A DNA stretch of 64,000 bases from Helicobacter sp. NHP19-012. Lineage in GTDB: Bacteria; Campylobacterota; Campylobacteria; Campylobacterales; Helicobacteraceae. The translations under genes were made by a program, and so were the position numbers. This document shows, piece by piece, positions 9,245 to 21,200 of this stretch. Every line of letters begins with the position of its first letter. The first letter of the stretch is position 1. The stretch covers positions 620,001 through 684,000 of the forward strand of contig NZ_AP024819.1 in assembly GCF_019703325.1 (NCBI RefSeq), read 5' to 3'. The notes under the pieces are model-generated. The model saw only the letters and a program-made list of their open reading frames with translations, did not search any database and had not been told where the DNA came from.

Positions 9245-9672
9245 ATGAAAGAAAACCATTACAAACTCAAAGGCTATTTATCCACAAACAGGAGCAAACA
9301 TAATCTAAAAGCCCATTTGATTTTAGTGTGTAAATACAGAAAAAAGTTGCTCGTAGGAGATGTGGCTATTTTTATAAAGTCTGTGGTTGAGGAGATAGAG
9401 GAAAGTTCAGATTTTATCATCATAGCAATGGAGACAGACAAAGACCATTTACACTTGATGATTCAGTATATCCCTAGAGTGTCTATCAGTTCCATCATCT
9501 TGCGCATCAAGCAGATTACCACTTATAGGGTTTGGAGAGAACCAAGATTTATCCCGTTCTTGCGCAAGCATTTTTGGAAAGAACAAAAGTTTTGGACAGA
9601 TGGATTTTTGCCTGTTCCATAGGAGAAGCTAACCCAGAAACTATCAAAAGATACATAGAAAATCAAGGGTAG
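9245..9672 (+). pseudogene. tnpA: TnpA Y1-HUH transposase of IS605 type, frameshifted near its end
   Basis: TnpA cuts and joins single-stranded DNA ends of IS200/IS605 elements with one catalytic tyrosine. The frame from ATG 9245 shows the core fold (HLILVCKYRKKLL) and the HUH metal site in DKDHLHLMI, then leaves frame and stops at 9622. Adding one T to the five-T run at 9605-9609 restores FFACSIGEANPETIKRYIEN and a TAG at 9672. That tail contains the helix with the catalytic Tyr. Without it the visible reading frame cannot be active. Repaired length is about 142 residues, normal for the family. Confidence 0.85.
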
Positions 9673-9723
9673 AGGGCATTCATCCCACCCGCTAAAGACG
9701 AGTGGGATTTCTGCCGGAGAGTT

Positions 9724-11260
9724 TTAAAATGGTTGGATTTTGATAGTTTTGCCGCCATTATAGCGTTGCCTAAAGCAATATAACTATCGTGGTGGTTTCT
9801 GTCATCTAGGCTTGGGTCTTGCAAGGAGGTCATTAAGCAGAGCGTTTGGCTTAATCAAAGCTTCGCCATCTTAAGTTCACCAAAGTTATCCATGCTATTA
9901 CGAAAATTATTTGAAGCTTCAATGTCTAAGTCCATCCACCATCCCTATAAACTCTTGCAGAGAAAATTTAAGTCTCCCGCCCTCTTGTAATTCTTGCACC
10001 ACTTCTAGTGTCTCTTGATATTGCACGGATACGCCTAGAAAGACAAGATTTAGCAATGATAATAAAGCCGAGGTTGTGATGTATCTACTTCTTAGTATCC
10101 ATAACCGCTGCTTTTACTAGGAAAATCTACTTAAACATTTAATAATTGATAAATATAAGACAACATTAGAAAAATCATGCGTAATCATGTTGTAGATAAA
10201 GCAATGCCACTTAATAGAGGAAAACATGATGAGGTAAAATCGTTAAAGGGGAAGATATGGGGTGCATGACACCTTACTTGCAAATTAACAGGCGAACTTA
10301 TGAGCATACTTTAATGACTAGGCAGTCTGCTTTCCAACCACATAAGGGGAACACTTTGCAATCTTCGTTTTGGCTAGTTTGTCCTGTGAAGCTAAGAGAG
10401 AATTTTTAGTCTCGCTTTTATGTTACAAAAAACAATTTACACAATTTACTTGATCGACAACAATATCATAAAACTTAAAATCAAGGTGATTCCACAAAAG
10501 ATAAACATGCTAAAAAACTTGCATGGTTTAAAGCTAAAAGTCAACCGACCGGAAGCACATGTGAAATGCTCTTTACCCATTAAGTGCAATGCCATTGTTG
10601 GTAAGTGCAACATGACCTATTGCAGTGCTCCCCATCAAAGATAAAGAGATTGAGATTAGGCAAGATGAGAGGAAAAGCAGGAATAAAGACCTGGAAAGGA
10701 CTTAAAAGCTTAACAAGCAACATCGAATCCCTGACCTAAGAATTTAAAAACAGCGATGAATACGGGGAAAATCTTGACACAGGCGAACATAAAATAGACA
10801 TTTAGAAAAACAATCAAAGACTTAGTGAAAGAAAACGCCAGTCTTAAAACCAAGACAGGGTTAAAGAACAACAGGATTAAAAATCCTAAGTGATGAAATG
10901 ATAAAGCTAAAGAACACGGATATGCGCTTAGAAATGCTTCGCAAAGGACTAAAATTAAAGAGCTTAAAACACAAAGAGATGAGTTACAAAGTAATTAACC
11001 AAACAAACCAAGATCGCTAGACGATTAAAAGCCAACTTGGCACAAATTAAAGCTACCAAGGTACATAAAATACCACAAGAAAAACTCAAATATTGACAAG
11101 TCTTTTGGGTCTAAATTGATATGCTGGGTTTGTAAGCCCACTTACAAGAAGATTAAGATACATTTTCGTTATCGTTATATTCAAAATTTCCAAGATATTA
11201 TAGTTGTGGCTTTTGCTTAGAATTTCAAAAATTTTAAAAGATATCTCCTGGAACGCTTGA
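9724..11260. other. 1.5-kb decayed region with coding remnants
   Basis: No intact gene is present. On the minus strand, fragments between about 10110 and 9725 read as protein in shifting frames: QETLEVVQELQEGGRLKFSL, EFIGMVDGL, ASNNFRNSMDNFGELKMAKL and DDRNHHDSYIALGNAIMAAK. They look like one gene broken by stops and shifts and then cut by the IS. On the plus strand from about 10420 to 11000, lysine-rich fragments (LTSNIESLT, KENASLKTKTGLKNN, MIKLKNTDMRLEMLRKGLKL) resemble a coiled-coil tail such as those of plasmid mobilisation proteins, also with several stops. I cannot name either gene. Confidence 0.5.
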
Positions 11261-12073
11261 CTATTTTATAGAATTATTTTGTTGTGCTGAACCCCACGCA
11301 AATTTTTCTTTGAGGATTTTAAAGTAATTGCGCTCCAACGGCTGGAGCAAGGTGGCTTGGCGTTTGGCGGCATGGATATTTAAGACCTGTTTGGGCTTTA
11401 AGGTGTGGCGTACTTGCCCGTCCGCCACCACAATGCAGGCTTGAGTGGACACCACTTTTAAGCACGCCCCAGCCCCTAAAATCAGCGGCCTTTCACTAAG
11501 AGAGTGTGGGGCAATAGGGGTGATTAAGATGTTTTGGCATAGGGGGTCGAGCACACTCCCACCCACGCTGATGTTGTAAGCGGTGGAGCCCAAAGGTGTG
11601 GCAAAGATGAGTCCATCCACTTTGTAAGTGTTGACCAACACCTCGTCAATGAAGAGCTGTAATTCCAACATGCCATAGTAGTCTTTCTTGCTCACCACTA
11701 AATCATTAGCGGCCAAAATGCACTGTTTGCCTATTTTACCCTCCAGCATTAAATGCTCTTGGGCTTTGTAATCCCCCCGCTTCAAAGCCTTTAAGAAAGC
11801 CAGAGCACCCTCTAAATTTGTGGCTGTTAAAAAACCCAAATGCCCTACATGTATGCCAAAGCAGGGCAAATTCAAAGGGTGGCGCAGGGCAGCTAAGAGC
11901 GTGCCATCCCCACCCAAACAAAGCAGGGCTTCATTGGGGTGATAGGCGGTGGGCGACTCTAGGCTGTAGAGCATTTTGGCCTCTTTCAAGCAAGCCTCTA
12001 GGGCGTGTAACATTTCAGGCTCTAGGGCAGGTTTGAGCAGGATATAAACATGGCTTATGGGTTCAAGACGCAT
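11261..12073 (-). CDS. nadK: NAD kinase
   Basis: NAD kinase phosphorylates NAD to NADP using ATP or polyphosphate. The 270-residue protein has the GGDGT motif (54-58) that defines the family, a second glycine-rich segment HVGHLGFLTA, and TPLGSTAYNISVGGS, which lines the NAD pocket. The 5' side is separated by about 210 bases from the autotransporter upstream on the same strand, with a terminator in between. The 3' side ends in the decayed region, so it probably has its own transcript. Confidence 0.93.
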   Translation of the reverse strand: MRLEPISHVYILLKPALEPEMLHALEACLKEAKMLYSLESPTAYHPNEALLCLGGDGTLLAALRHPLNLPCFGIHVGHLGFLTATNLEGALAFLKALKRGDYKAQEHLMLEGKIGKQCILAANDLVVSKKDYYGMLELQLFIDEVLVNTYKVDGLIFATPLGSTAYNISVGGSVLDPLCQNILITPIAPHSLSERPLILGAGACLKVVSTQACIVVADGQVRHTLKPKQVLNIHAAKRQATLLQPLERNYFKILKEKFAWGSAQQNNSIK

Positions 12074-12199
12074 TCAACAACCATTGGAATTTAAAGATGG
12101 GGAACACCCCCAGGGAAAACCCTAGGGGTTAAAAAGGAGGGGGGCTCGTACACTAACACAAAAGAACTTAAAAGCTGATTAAAGAAGATGATTTATAAA

Positions 12200-12236
12200 A
12201 ACAAAAAAGCCCCAAGAAGCCTAAACTCCTTGGGAC
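12200..12236 (-). terminator. Rho-independent terminator after the giant autotransporter
   Basis: Read on the minus strand, the arms CCCAAGgA and (T)CTTGGG form a hairpin around a nine-base loop, followed by GCTTTTTTGTTTT. It lies about 50 bases after the autotransporter stop at 12286 and separates it from nadK. Confidence 0.7.
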
Positions 12237-12285
12237 CAAAAAGGAGGGGGAAGAGAACTTTAACTTAAGAAAGCTTAAAAATATC

Positions 12286-15200
12286 TTAGAAAGCATAGCG
12301 CATCCCTACATTGCCCGTGATATTGATGTCTTGATAGTCCAAACCAAAACGCACCCCGATGCTGGCGTTGATGTAGAAAGATCTAAACAAACGGATTTCA
12401 CCCCCTGTGGTTAAGCCTGCAAAGGTGTTATACATCCCGCCTTTGCGGTAACTGAGCATGTCATCTCCAATAAAGCGCACAACTTTATCGCCCATAGAAT
12501 GCACGAACAAGTCCCGCCCAATGCTGGCGAGCACGAAGTAATAAGAGTTTTTGCCAAAGTAGTGGCGGCTCTCTAGGGCTAAATTCAAGGTCAGCACAGA
12601 TTTATTTGCCGGGTCGGCGTTGGCCCTAAACTGGCTGTAGAAGGGGTTATTCATCGTGCCCTGCAAGCCGGACAAACCAATGTAGTAGTAAGCCAAGCCG
12701 ATTTGGGGTTTTAAAATCACCCTCTTGTCTTTAAAGAAAAAGTCGTAGCCGTAGTTGGCGCGTAGATTGGTTGTCCAAGTGCTGTAATTGTAGCGTTGAT
12801 TCACGATGGATAAAATGGGGTCTGTGGCGTTAATATAAGCTTTGTTATAGCCCCAAGTTTCATTTGCGCTCACGGTGATCTCACTGCGTTTGACAAAGGC
12901 ACGGCTGTAAAGCCCCACATTGACATTGTTAGAGGCGGAGTTGGTGATGTTGCCATAAAAGCCGCTGTAACCATAGGCGGCATACCCACCCACAATCACG
13001 CCCTTAATGAAGCGGTCATAGCCTACATTGATGCCATAGAGTGTGCCCGTGCCCCCCGCCACAAAGCTCGCCCCGCCCACGCCCGTCATCCATAGATTGT
13101 TTTTGAGCTTGTTGCGTTGGGAGTAGGCGGTGATGATGTCCATCGCATTAGGCACCGCGCTGGCAAAGCGTTTGCCCTTAATGCTAGCTAAAAAGTCGTG
13201 GAAGTCATCTAGGGTGTCGTTGCTGGCAAAACTAGAGAGTTTAGCCAAACGGCTCATTTGCTGGGTATAGGTGTTGATTTGTAAAACATCTGTAGCGTTG
13301 GCTTTTAAAGTAGGGTTAGCCACCAAGTCGATGCTGTTGGCGATGTCTTTAGCGATCTTAACTAAGTTGGCTTGGGAGGTGTTTTCTAAATAGTAGGGGG
13401 CAAAAAGGGGCGTGTTTTTGGTTTGGATCAAAAGTTGGTTTAACCAGCCCATCACTTGTGGTCCGCCCGCCGCATAAACGGCTTTCACGCTGTCCTCCCC
13501 TTGGATATGGGCGATGTATTGTTCAATGCTAGGCGCGCCGACATCAAGAGTCTTATTGACCCCGACACTGATATTGTCGTAGGCAATGGAGGCGTCTATG
13601 CTTTGCCCTTGTGCGTTTGTATAGCTCACCAACAAGCCCCTATCGGCGATTTTAACCGCCTGCCCGTTGTAAAGCAAGCCATTGCCTTGTTGGTTGAGCG
13701 TAAAGCTCTTGCCATTGATGTTTAGGTAAGTGTAGAGGGTTAGGTAGTCCTTCCAGCTATTGGGGTCAAAGGTTTGGTTGTAAAGGTTGTAGTTGATCCA
13801 CCTATTGGCATTAATTAAGGTGTAAGCGGCTTGGGTGTTGGCGTTGAGGGTCATTAGGGGAGTTTCATCGCTCGTGGGTTTGAGCGTGGCAATGCCTTGC
13901 ACTTGCACTAAGGGCGTGTTGATATTTTGTGTGGGGGTGTTGCTTATACCACCATTTATACTATTGTCTGCGTCGTTATTTGTATTTGTGCTGTTGCTAT
14001 CGCTTGCACCCGTGCTTTGGCTTTGGCTTTGGCTGCTTGTGCTTGTGCTTGTGCTGTTGCTTGTGTTAGAGCCCGTATTTTGGCTTGTGCTTTGCGTGCT
14101 GTCTGTGTTGTTGCTTGTGCTTTGGTTTGTATTGCCTTTTGTGTCCTGTGTGCCGTTTGTATTAGAGTCTGCGTTTTGGCTTGTATTGTTTGTGCTTGTG
14201 CTACCACTTGCACTTGTGCCACTACCCACACTTGTGCCCTGTGTGTTATTTGCGCTACTACTTGCGCTTTGGCTCGTGTTGCTTGGATTGAGGTTAAAGA
14301 CAAAGTCGCCTTGGCTGTTTAACGCCCCACCGACATAAATGCCCTGCGCTTGGGTTGTTAAAGTTGCACCTGAATAGAGTGTTAAATCGTTACCAATGTT
14401 GAGCGCATTGGTGCTTTGGTTGTTTAAAGCCTTTTGGATGCTTAGGTTATTGGCAATTAGGGTGCTGTTACTTTGTAAATTTAAAGTCCCAAGGACATCC
14501 GCCCCCGTGATCCCTGAAAAGTCGATCGCCCCCCCTGTATCCGTGATAGTGCCTAAGTATTGGAAGTTTTGCGCGCTCACATTGAGGCTTTCGTATTGGT
14601 TGAGGTTGATTTTACCCCCGGCGATGTTGAGGTTCTCAAACTGAGCGTTTAAGTTCAGCCCATCTGTGGCATTCAAGCTCGTTAAATTGATGTTAGACAG
14701 ATTGTCGGAGTAAAAGTTGAGCGTGCCTTGGTAGTTGGTGAAGTTAATGCTGTTGTTGCCGTTAAAGACAATGGATTTGCCAGCGACAAAGCTTAAAGTC
14801 CCGCCCGTAGCGTTGCTATAAGTGCTATTTTGGCTGATAATATCGTTGTTGGCTGAGAAGTTGAAGTAACCCTTCTCCCACAGCGCGCTAAGCCCCTTGG
14901 GTGCAAGATAACCCCCCACGCCTGCCTTTTGCATCGCTTGTTTGATGCTTGGGGGCAAGAATGAGCCCAACCCTTGCGACCACAGCCCCCCAAGCCCTTT
15001 ATTTTGCAAAATATTGTTGAGGATACCGCTTAGGGCTTTCTGTTGGGTGAGGCTGTTTAGGGTGTTTAAAACATTGCCCCCAAAAATCTGCTCTAGGAGC
15101 TTTTCGCCCACATCGTCTGCCATTTTGCTTAAAGCTTTGGGGGGGTTTAAAACATCGTTAATTGCCATGTCCATGATCACGCCCCACACTTGAGGCCCCA

Positions 15201-18200
15201 ACCAAGCCACGCTTTTATTGATGATGGCGCTGTTTTGGAAGATGACATTAAAGATTTGCCCAAAGGTGGTTGTGTCCATGAATTTTTGCATCATGGCTGT
15301 GGCCGCTGGGCTATCGCCCATCGCTAGGGCTTTGTTTAAAGTAACATTTGTCCAAGGGGCCAGCTCATCCATCACATTCCATAAAGTTTGGTTGCCAAAG
15401 TTATTGTTGAGGTAGTTGAAGATCCCCTGCACCCCCTGTCCTCCCTCTATAATGCCTAGCAACTTATGCACCAGCCCTTGCTCCAACCCGCTTAATTTAC
15501 CGCTCTCAAGCCCTTGCGTGATGCCAGCCTCAATTTTGCCATCAATTTCATTTTGCACACTCGTAGGCAAGCTTTCAACGAGTCCATTAGGTCCAAAGAG
15601 CGAGCTCACGCTTTGGTGTGTCAAAATGTCTTTAACCACGGTGGCAAATCCGGGCAATTGGGTGAGCGCGGCCATGTCTTGCGCGTTAAAGATTTCGCCC
15701 AAAGTCGCGTTAGCCACGCTACTAGGGAGCAAGCCTTTTAAGCCGACAGGGATCAAATTATTGCCCTCTGCCTTGTCGTAAATCCACTGCCCCAACAATC
15801 CGCCCAATTGGGGCTGACCTAAAAGACTTTGCACCCCGCTAAGACCCAAAGAGGAAAAGATTTTGTCCGTGCCCTGCGCCTCAATCGTGGCTTTGTTGAG
15901 GACCAAATTTGTGGTGCTGTTAAAACTCACCTCAGCAGAGCCCCCCGTGCCTTTTGCATTGCCACTACCCAAAGTCCCCGTGATGTAAATGTCTTTGGCA
16001 TTAAATTGCGCTTCGATATAACCTAGAGCGTTTGAACTAGAACTTAAAAGTTGCCCTATGTTGGTGTGGCGGAATTGGCAAGTAGTGCTTTGGGGTGCTG
16101 TGCTCGGTGCGCATGGACCATTAAAACCATTGCCCCCAAACCACACTGTGCTATTACTTCCAATCTGCCCTGCTTGCTCAGCCCCGACCACCAAAGTCCC
16201 GTTGCTGAAAGTCTGGTTAATCTGGCTGTCAAAGCCGTTGATGAAGTTTAATAGGGTTTGTTTTTGTGCGGGAGTTAAATTGATTTGGATTTTTTGCAAC
16301 GCCTGTAAAAGTTTATTAGGATCGTTTAAATCGTTCAAAACCCCCGAGGTCAAAAACCCCTCTAAAGCGGGCCAAAGGGCAGTGGCGACCCCGGCTAGTG
16401 CCATTAAATTGTTTGCACTCACCCCCGTGTTGAAAATATTTAACGCGCTGTTGGGGTTGTTATAGGTATCGTAAGTGCCCGGGAGTTCTTGCACCCCGCC
16501 ATTGTTGTACACCCCCTTAACCTGCCCGTCTAAAAAGAAAGTCCCCACGCGATCATCGCTGTAATTGTAGGCGGATCCGGTTGTGTTCTGCTTGGATTGG
16601 TTGTAAAAATAAAGTTCGGGAGCGATGTTGTAGATGTTGTAGTTGTAAGAGCCAGCGGTGCTAGAGCCAAGGTTTTGTGAGATACTCACTTTCAAATTCC
16701 CATTTTGCACGCTCTCAGTGATGATCTGCGAACTATTCAAGGGATTGATAAAACTCCAGCTGTCCTTAGTGGCGTTGTAGGTGGCATTTTTAATTTGTAT
16801 CCCCGACAACTCGATTTTTTGGTAGCCATCAGCCCCACTGATCCCCTCGATATTTTTAGCGTTGATGATATCGTAGGTGAGGGTTTGCCCCTTGCTAAGT
16901 GCGCTGGATAAGTCAATGTTAGAGAGGTTGAGGACACCGCTTACATCAAAATTTCCATTTACATCGATGAATGGGCTGGTGCGGGTCAAAGAACTTTGGA
17001 TGTTTAACACCCCACTAGCGACACTTAAAGACCCAAAGGTCAAATCCCCACTGCCATACAGCCCAAATTCCGTGTCCCCTGCGCTACTGACTGCGCCTGC
17101 GCTAAAAGTGTTGTTGCCCTGTGTGTTTAACTCGGCTCCATTGAAATTGAGGGTGTTTAAAGCCACACTGCCATTGGATACATTGAAATGCCCCCCATTA
17201 AAACTCATCGTCCCACTAGACTCTAAGTTCGCGCCGGCATTGACTTGTAGGCTCGTGCCACTGCCAAAAGTGTTCGTGCCCGCAAAGGTCGCCTTTGCCC
17301 CCTGCCCTTGTAAAACCACGCTGGCGCTGTCGGTGAAGTCAGAGCCCTGATTAAAAGCGATTGTGGTGTTGGAGTCGAGGTTGATTAAAGAGTTTCCGCT
17401 AAAGGTGGCAAGGCCGTTAAAGATAGCGCTAGAGTTTTGAAACAAGCTTAAAAGCGCGGTCTCGCTAAAATTTGCGGCCTGATCAAAAGTTACATCGCTT
17501 TGTTGGGCATCGATTTGTGCGCTGTCTGTGATGTTGGTAACCCCCTCAAAAGTGGCGCTGGTGGTTGTGGTGTTTTTGGGGTTTGGATTAAAGATCGAGC
17601 CGTTGTTTAACAACACCACGCTGTTGCCACTTAAAGTGGTGTTGGCTGCCGCAAAGGTCGCGCTGCTGCCCGTGTTGAGGTTAAAGGTCGTGTCTGTGGC
17701 GGTGATGTTGCCCTCCACCTTGGCTGCTGTTGTGGTTAAATTGTCTGTGTAATCGCCGGTGAGTACAACGCTGGAGTTGTCGCCCAAAAAGAAGCCCGAG
17801 TTAGCAAGGTTGATCTGACTGCCCTGCACATACACTTTCGTGCGGTTGCCCTGAACATTGCTGCCCGTGAAATCCACCTGCTGTTTTCCCATAAATTGGA
17901 AAGAGCCAAACAAACCGCCATAATCAGCCACATGATCGGAGAAGTTGGAGTTAATGGCACTTAAGGTGTTGTTGGCTCTAAAATTAGCGTTGGAGGATTG
18001 GGGCTTGATGTCTTTACAAATGCTGCCCACAACAGAGCCCAAAATGCCACAGACTTGGTTAAGGTAGGTGAGGTTATTGGTGTAGGTGAGGCCATCTGTG
18101 GTTAAATTATTGCTGGCGTTAAAGGTCATGGTTGCCCCGCCGCCATAGGGCAACTTCGCCCCATTCGCGCCCCCAAAATTGCCCACGCTGATGCCATTGG

Positions 18201-21200
18201 TTAGGTAAATGTTGTAGGCATTAAAGACATCCACGATATAGCCCGGGTTGGCCCCCTCTCCGCCAAACTGGATCAACCCTCCACTGGCCGCCTGAGTGGT
18301 GATGTTGCCTAAAACTAAAGTCCCCTGCCCTTGGATGTCATAAGTCCCCCCATTGCCCGCAAAGCTGTATGCGGTTAATTGTTTGCCCGCCGGGTTGTAA
18401 TAGGGAGCGGTGGCGTTTTTTAAATTGGGATCGATGTAGGCAATGCCCCCCGCCCCCACACTGACATTGTAGGTTTTATAGCCATACCCAGTCAGCCAAT
18501 CATAATGCCCCTTAGCCCAACCCAAGCACCCCTGTATCCCAAGGATTGAACCTTGAACACAGCCGGGAGTCATGTTGTAGACATCAGGCCAAAGATCCAC
18601 AACTTGGGTCAGCAAAGTTAGGGTGATCTGGTTGTGGCTAAAAGTCTCTTTGGCTTTGATCTGCGAGTCTGCGCCCCCAAAGGCCACGGTGTAGGTGTTA
18701 TTGCCGTCATTTTGTAAGAGCGTGCCACTCATCCCTTGGTAATCCACTAAATTCCATAAATTCTTGGCATAGCTGTCATCGCTCCATTTAATGTCGCCAC
18801 CGGCAACCACGACATATTTTTGCTGGGATTGCAGCGCGCTTGTGATGTTAAAGAGGGCATTAGAGCCCAAAGTAACATTGCCCACCAAGGATTTAAACGG
18901 ACTGTTGGGGTTGCTGCTTAAATCGGTGGTGGAAATGGTGGTCGTGCCTAAAAAGGTGGTGTTTTGGGTGCCGCTAAAGTCGTAGGTGCTGCCAATCCCA
19001 TTAAAGGTGTCGTTGTCAAAGGTGAGGTTATTGACTTTAAACTGAGAAGATGTGTCGCTCGTGGGGTCTAGGGTAAAACGGGTGTTGTCAAAGGTGGCCG
19101 TTTGGGCGGTAACATTAAGGGATTTAGCGTTGATCGCGCTGGCAGGAGACTGAGCCGTGCTGCCTGCGCTGCCGGCACTTGCCCCCATCGTGAGGTTGTT
19201 GGCCTGCATATTGATGGTGCTTTCACCATTGTTTAAATTTGTGTTGGTGAAACTTAGGGCATCGTTGGCATCAATGTTAATGGTTTGGCTGTCGCCTGAA
19301 AAAGAAGAGTTGCTAAAGCTGGTGTTTTGGGCACTAAAGCTAAGAGTGCCCCCCGTTTGATCTACAAAATTTGTGTTGGTCGCGCTTAAATCCCCACCAG
19401 CCGTAAAACTGGCATTGGAGTGTTGGGTGCCGGCTTTGAGGTTTTGGTAATTGAGCCCGTCTAAGGTGATGTTGTTAGACGCGGTGAAACTAATGTTTGC
19501 TCCGCCTCCATCTTGAAAACTATTGCCCGTTTGGAAAGTGTTGGTCATAAAAATATTGGCGGCGTTGAAGCTATCCTTGATGTAGCCCACAAGCCCCCCA
19601 CTGCCCCCCGTCCCGCCCAAGCGCACAATGCCCCCTTTTGCGGCCTGTTTTGTGTCGTTGCCAATCACTAAAGTGGCGTTGTTCCCTTGCACATTCAAGG
19701 TCATGCCGTTGCCTGTGCTAGAACTAGAATAAGTGTTTAAGGTGTTGCTGCCATTCCAGCCCTCTGCCTCTGGGTGCGTGGGGTCAATGTAGGCAATGCC
19801 ATTTGTCCCCACATTGGGGTTGTAGGTTTTGTAGCTACACCAAATGAAGCAACTAGGGGTCATGGTATAGACATCGTACCAAACATCTTGTTTTTGGTCG
19901 ATGAGCGACAAGGTCAAAGACCTTGCCCCAAAGTTTTCTTCAATGGTTTGCCCGTCTAAGGACACATAGTAAATCCCATTTCGCCCTTGGGTGAAATCTT
20001 GGGGCAAGCCGGTGGCTAGCTGGTCGCTTTGCCCGCCAAATTGCACCATTTGCCATAGGTTTTTGGCGTAGGTGGTGTCGCTTTGATAGTTGATGTCCTT
20101 ACCGCTTAAGAGGGTGTAGGTGCCACCCTTCTTTAGAGCGTTTAAAATCTCTTGAGTGTTGCTTAATTTTAAAAGAGCTTTAGAGCCAAAGCTGACATTG
20201 CCTGCATAGGTGCCAAAGGGGCTTGTCGCCACATTGCCACTCCCTAGGTTATTGTTTGTGGCAATAGTTGTCGTGCCCTGCAAGGTGAGGCTATTGGTGT
20301 TAAAGTGGTATTGCGAATAGCCTTCAAATTTATCGTTGTTGAGTGTGATATTTTGCCCGCTTAGGGTCATGTTTTGCGGGCTGTTGGTGCTTTGCAGGGG
20401 GTCGTTAAAGAGGGTGTTAGCCACACTCAGCGCCCCGCTGGCTTGTAGATTAATGTTGGTGTTGTTGCCCACAATGGCACTTGTGTAGCTGTTATCCTCA
20501 GTGGGGTTAGCCACGCCCCCGCTGATGGTTATGCTCTGGCCGCTTAAGTTGATGTCGTTGTTGCTGGTGCTGATTTTGGTGTTGGTGAGTGTCAACGCCC
20601 CACTGGCTACCATAGACACGAGCGTGTTTTTCCCGTTAAATTGGGTGTTGTTGCTGGTAGTGATGTTTTTACCCACAAATTTAAACTCGCCCCCGCTGCT
20701 CTCGTTAAATTGGGTGTTGGCAATATCGATGCTTTGTGTGCCCGTCAAATCGATTTGGCTTTGATTGCCGCTAAATTGGGTGTTGTTAAAAGTGGTGTTT
20801 TGGGAGGTGAAGCCCATAACCCCGCCCGATGTGTTGTTTACAAAGATGGAGTTAGAAACGCTGATTGTGCCCTTGTTGACACTAAAATAAGCGTTGGAGT
20901 TTTGGGCACCAGCATTAAGTTCATCATAGATTAAGCCATTTGCGGTGATGTTATTAAGCGCACTAAAAGTGATGTTGGTCCCATGCCCGCTGTAATCATT
21001 GCCCGTTTGGATAGTGTTTGTGAGGTAGATGTTGCCTGCACTGAATTTCCCTGTGATGTAGCCAATGGCGCCCTTCCCATCGCCGATCCAAATCGTGCCT
21101 TTTGTGGTGGCTGCACTGGTGGTGTTGTTGCCTAAAATTAAAGTGCCTTGATCTCCGACATCAATGCGCGTGTAGGCATAGCCCCATGGGCTCGTTTGGG

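Larger units (their letters stand above)
7911..9723. mobile_element. IS200/IS605-family element with divergent tnpA and tnpB
   Basis: Two imperfect-palindrome hairpins in the same orientation frame the element: 7914-7936 (arms CCCACCCG / CGGGTGGG, loop CTAAAGA) and 9682-9708 (arms ATCCCACCCG / CGAGTGGGAT, same loop). Subterminal hairpins of this kind, not inverted terminal repeats, are typical of the IS200/IS605 group, which moves as single-stranded DNA. tnpA points right and tnpB left, as in IS605. A TTTAA pentamer (complement of 9724-9728) abuts the tnpA side and would suit a left-end target. Exact ends are inferred. Both genes have a one-base frameshift, so the copy is probably dead or misread. 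Confidence 0.8.

Noticed and set aside
10420-10644. 74-codon plus-strand frame in the relic region
   Set aside because: No ribosome site and abrupt break in protein-like wording; treated as part of the decayed region and not as a gene.
13835-14338. Long plus-strand frames (167 and 131 codons) and a minus-strand shadow in the autotransporter linker
   Set aside because: They are by-products of the low-complexity GTGCTTGT-type repeat. Products are almost only Leu/Val/Cys/Ala, and the real gene covers this DNA on the minus strand in another frame.
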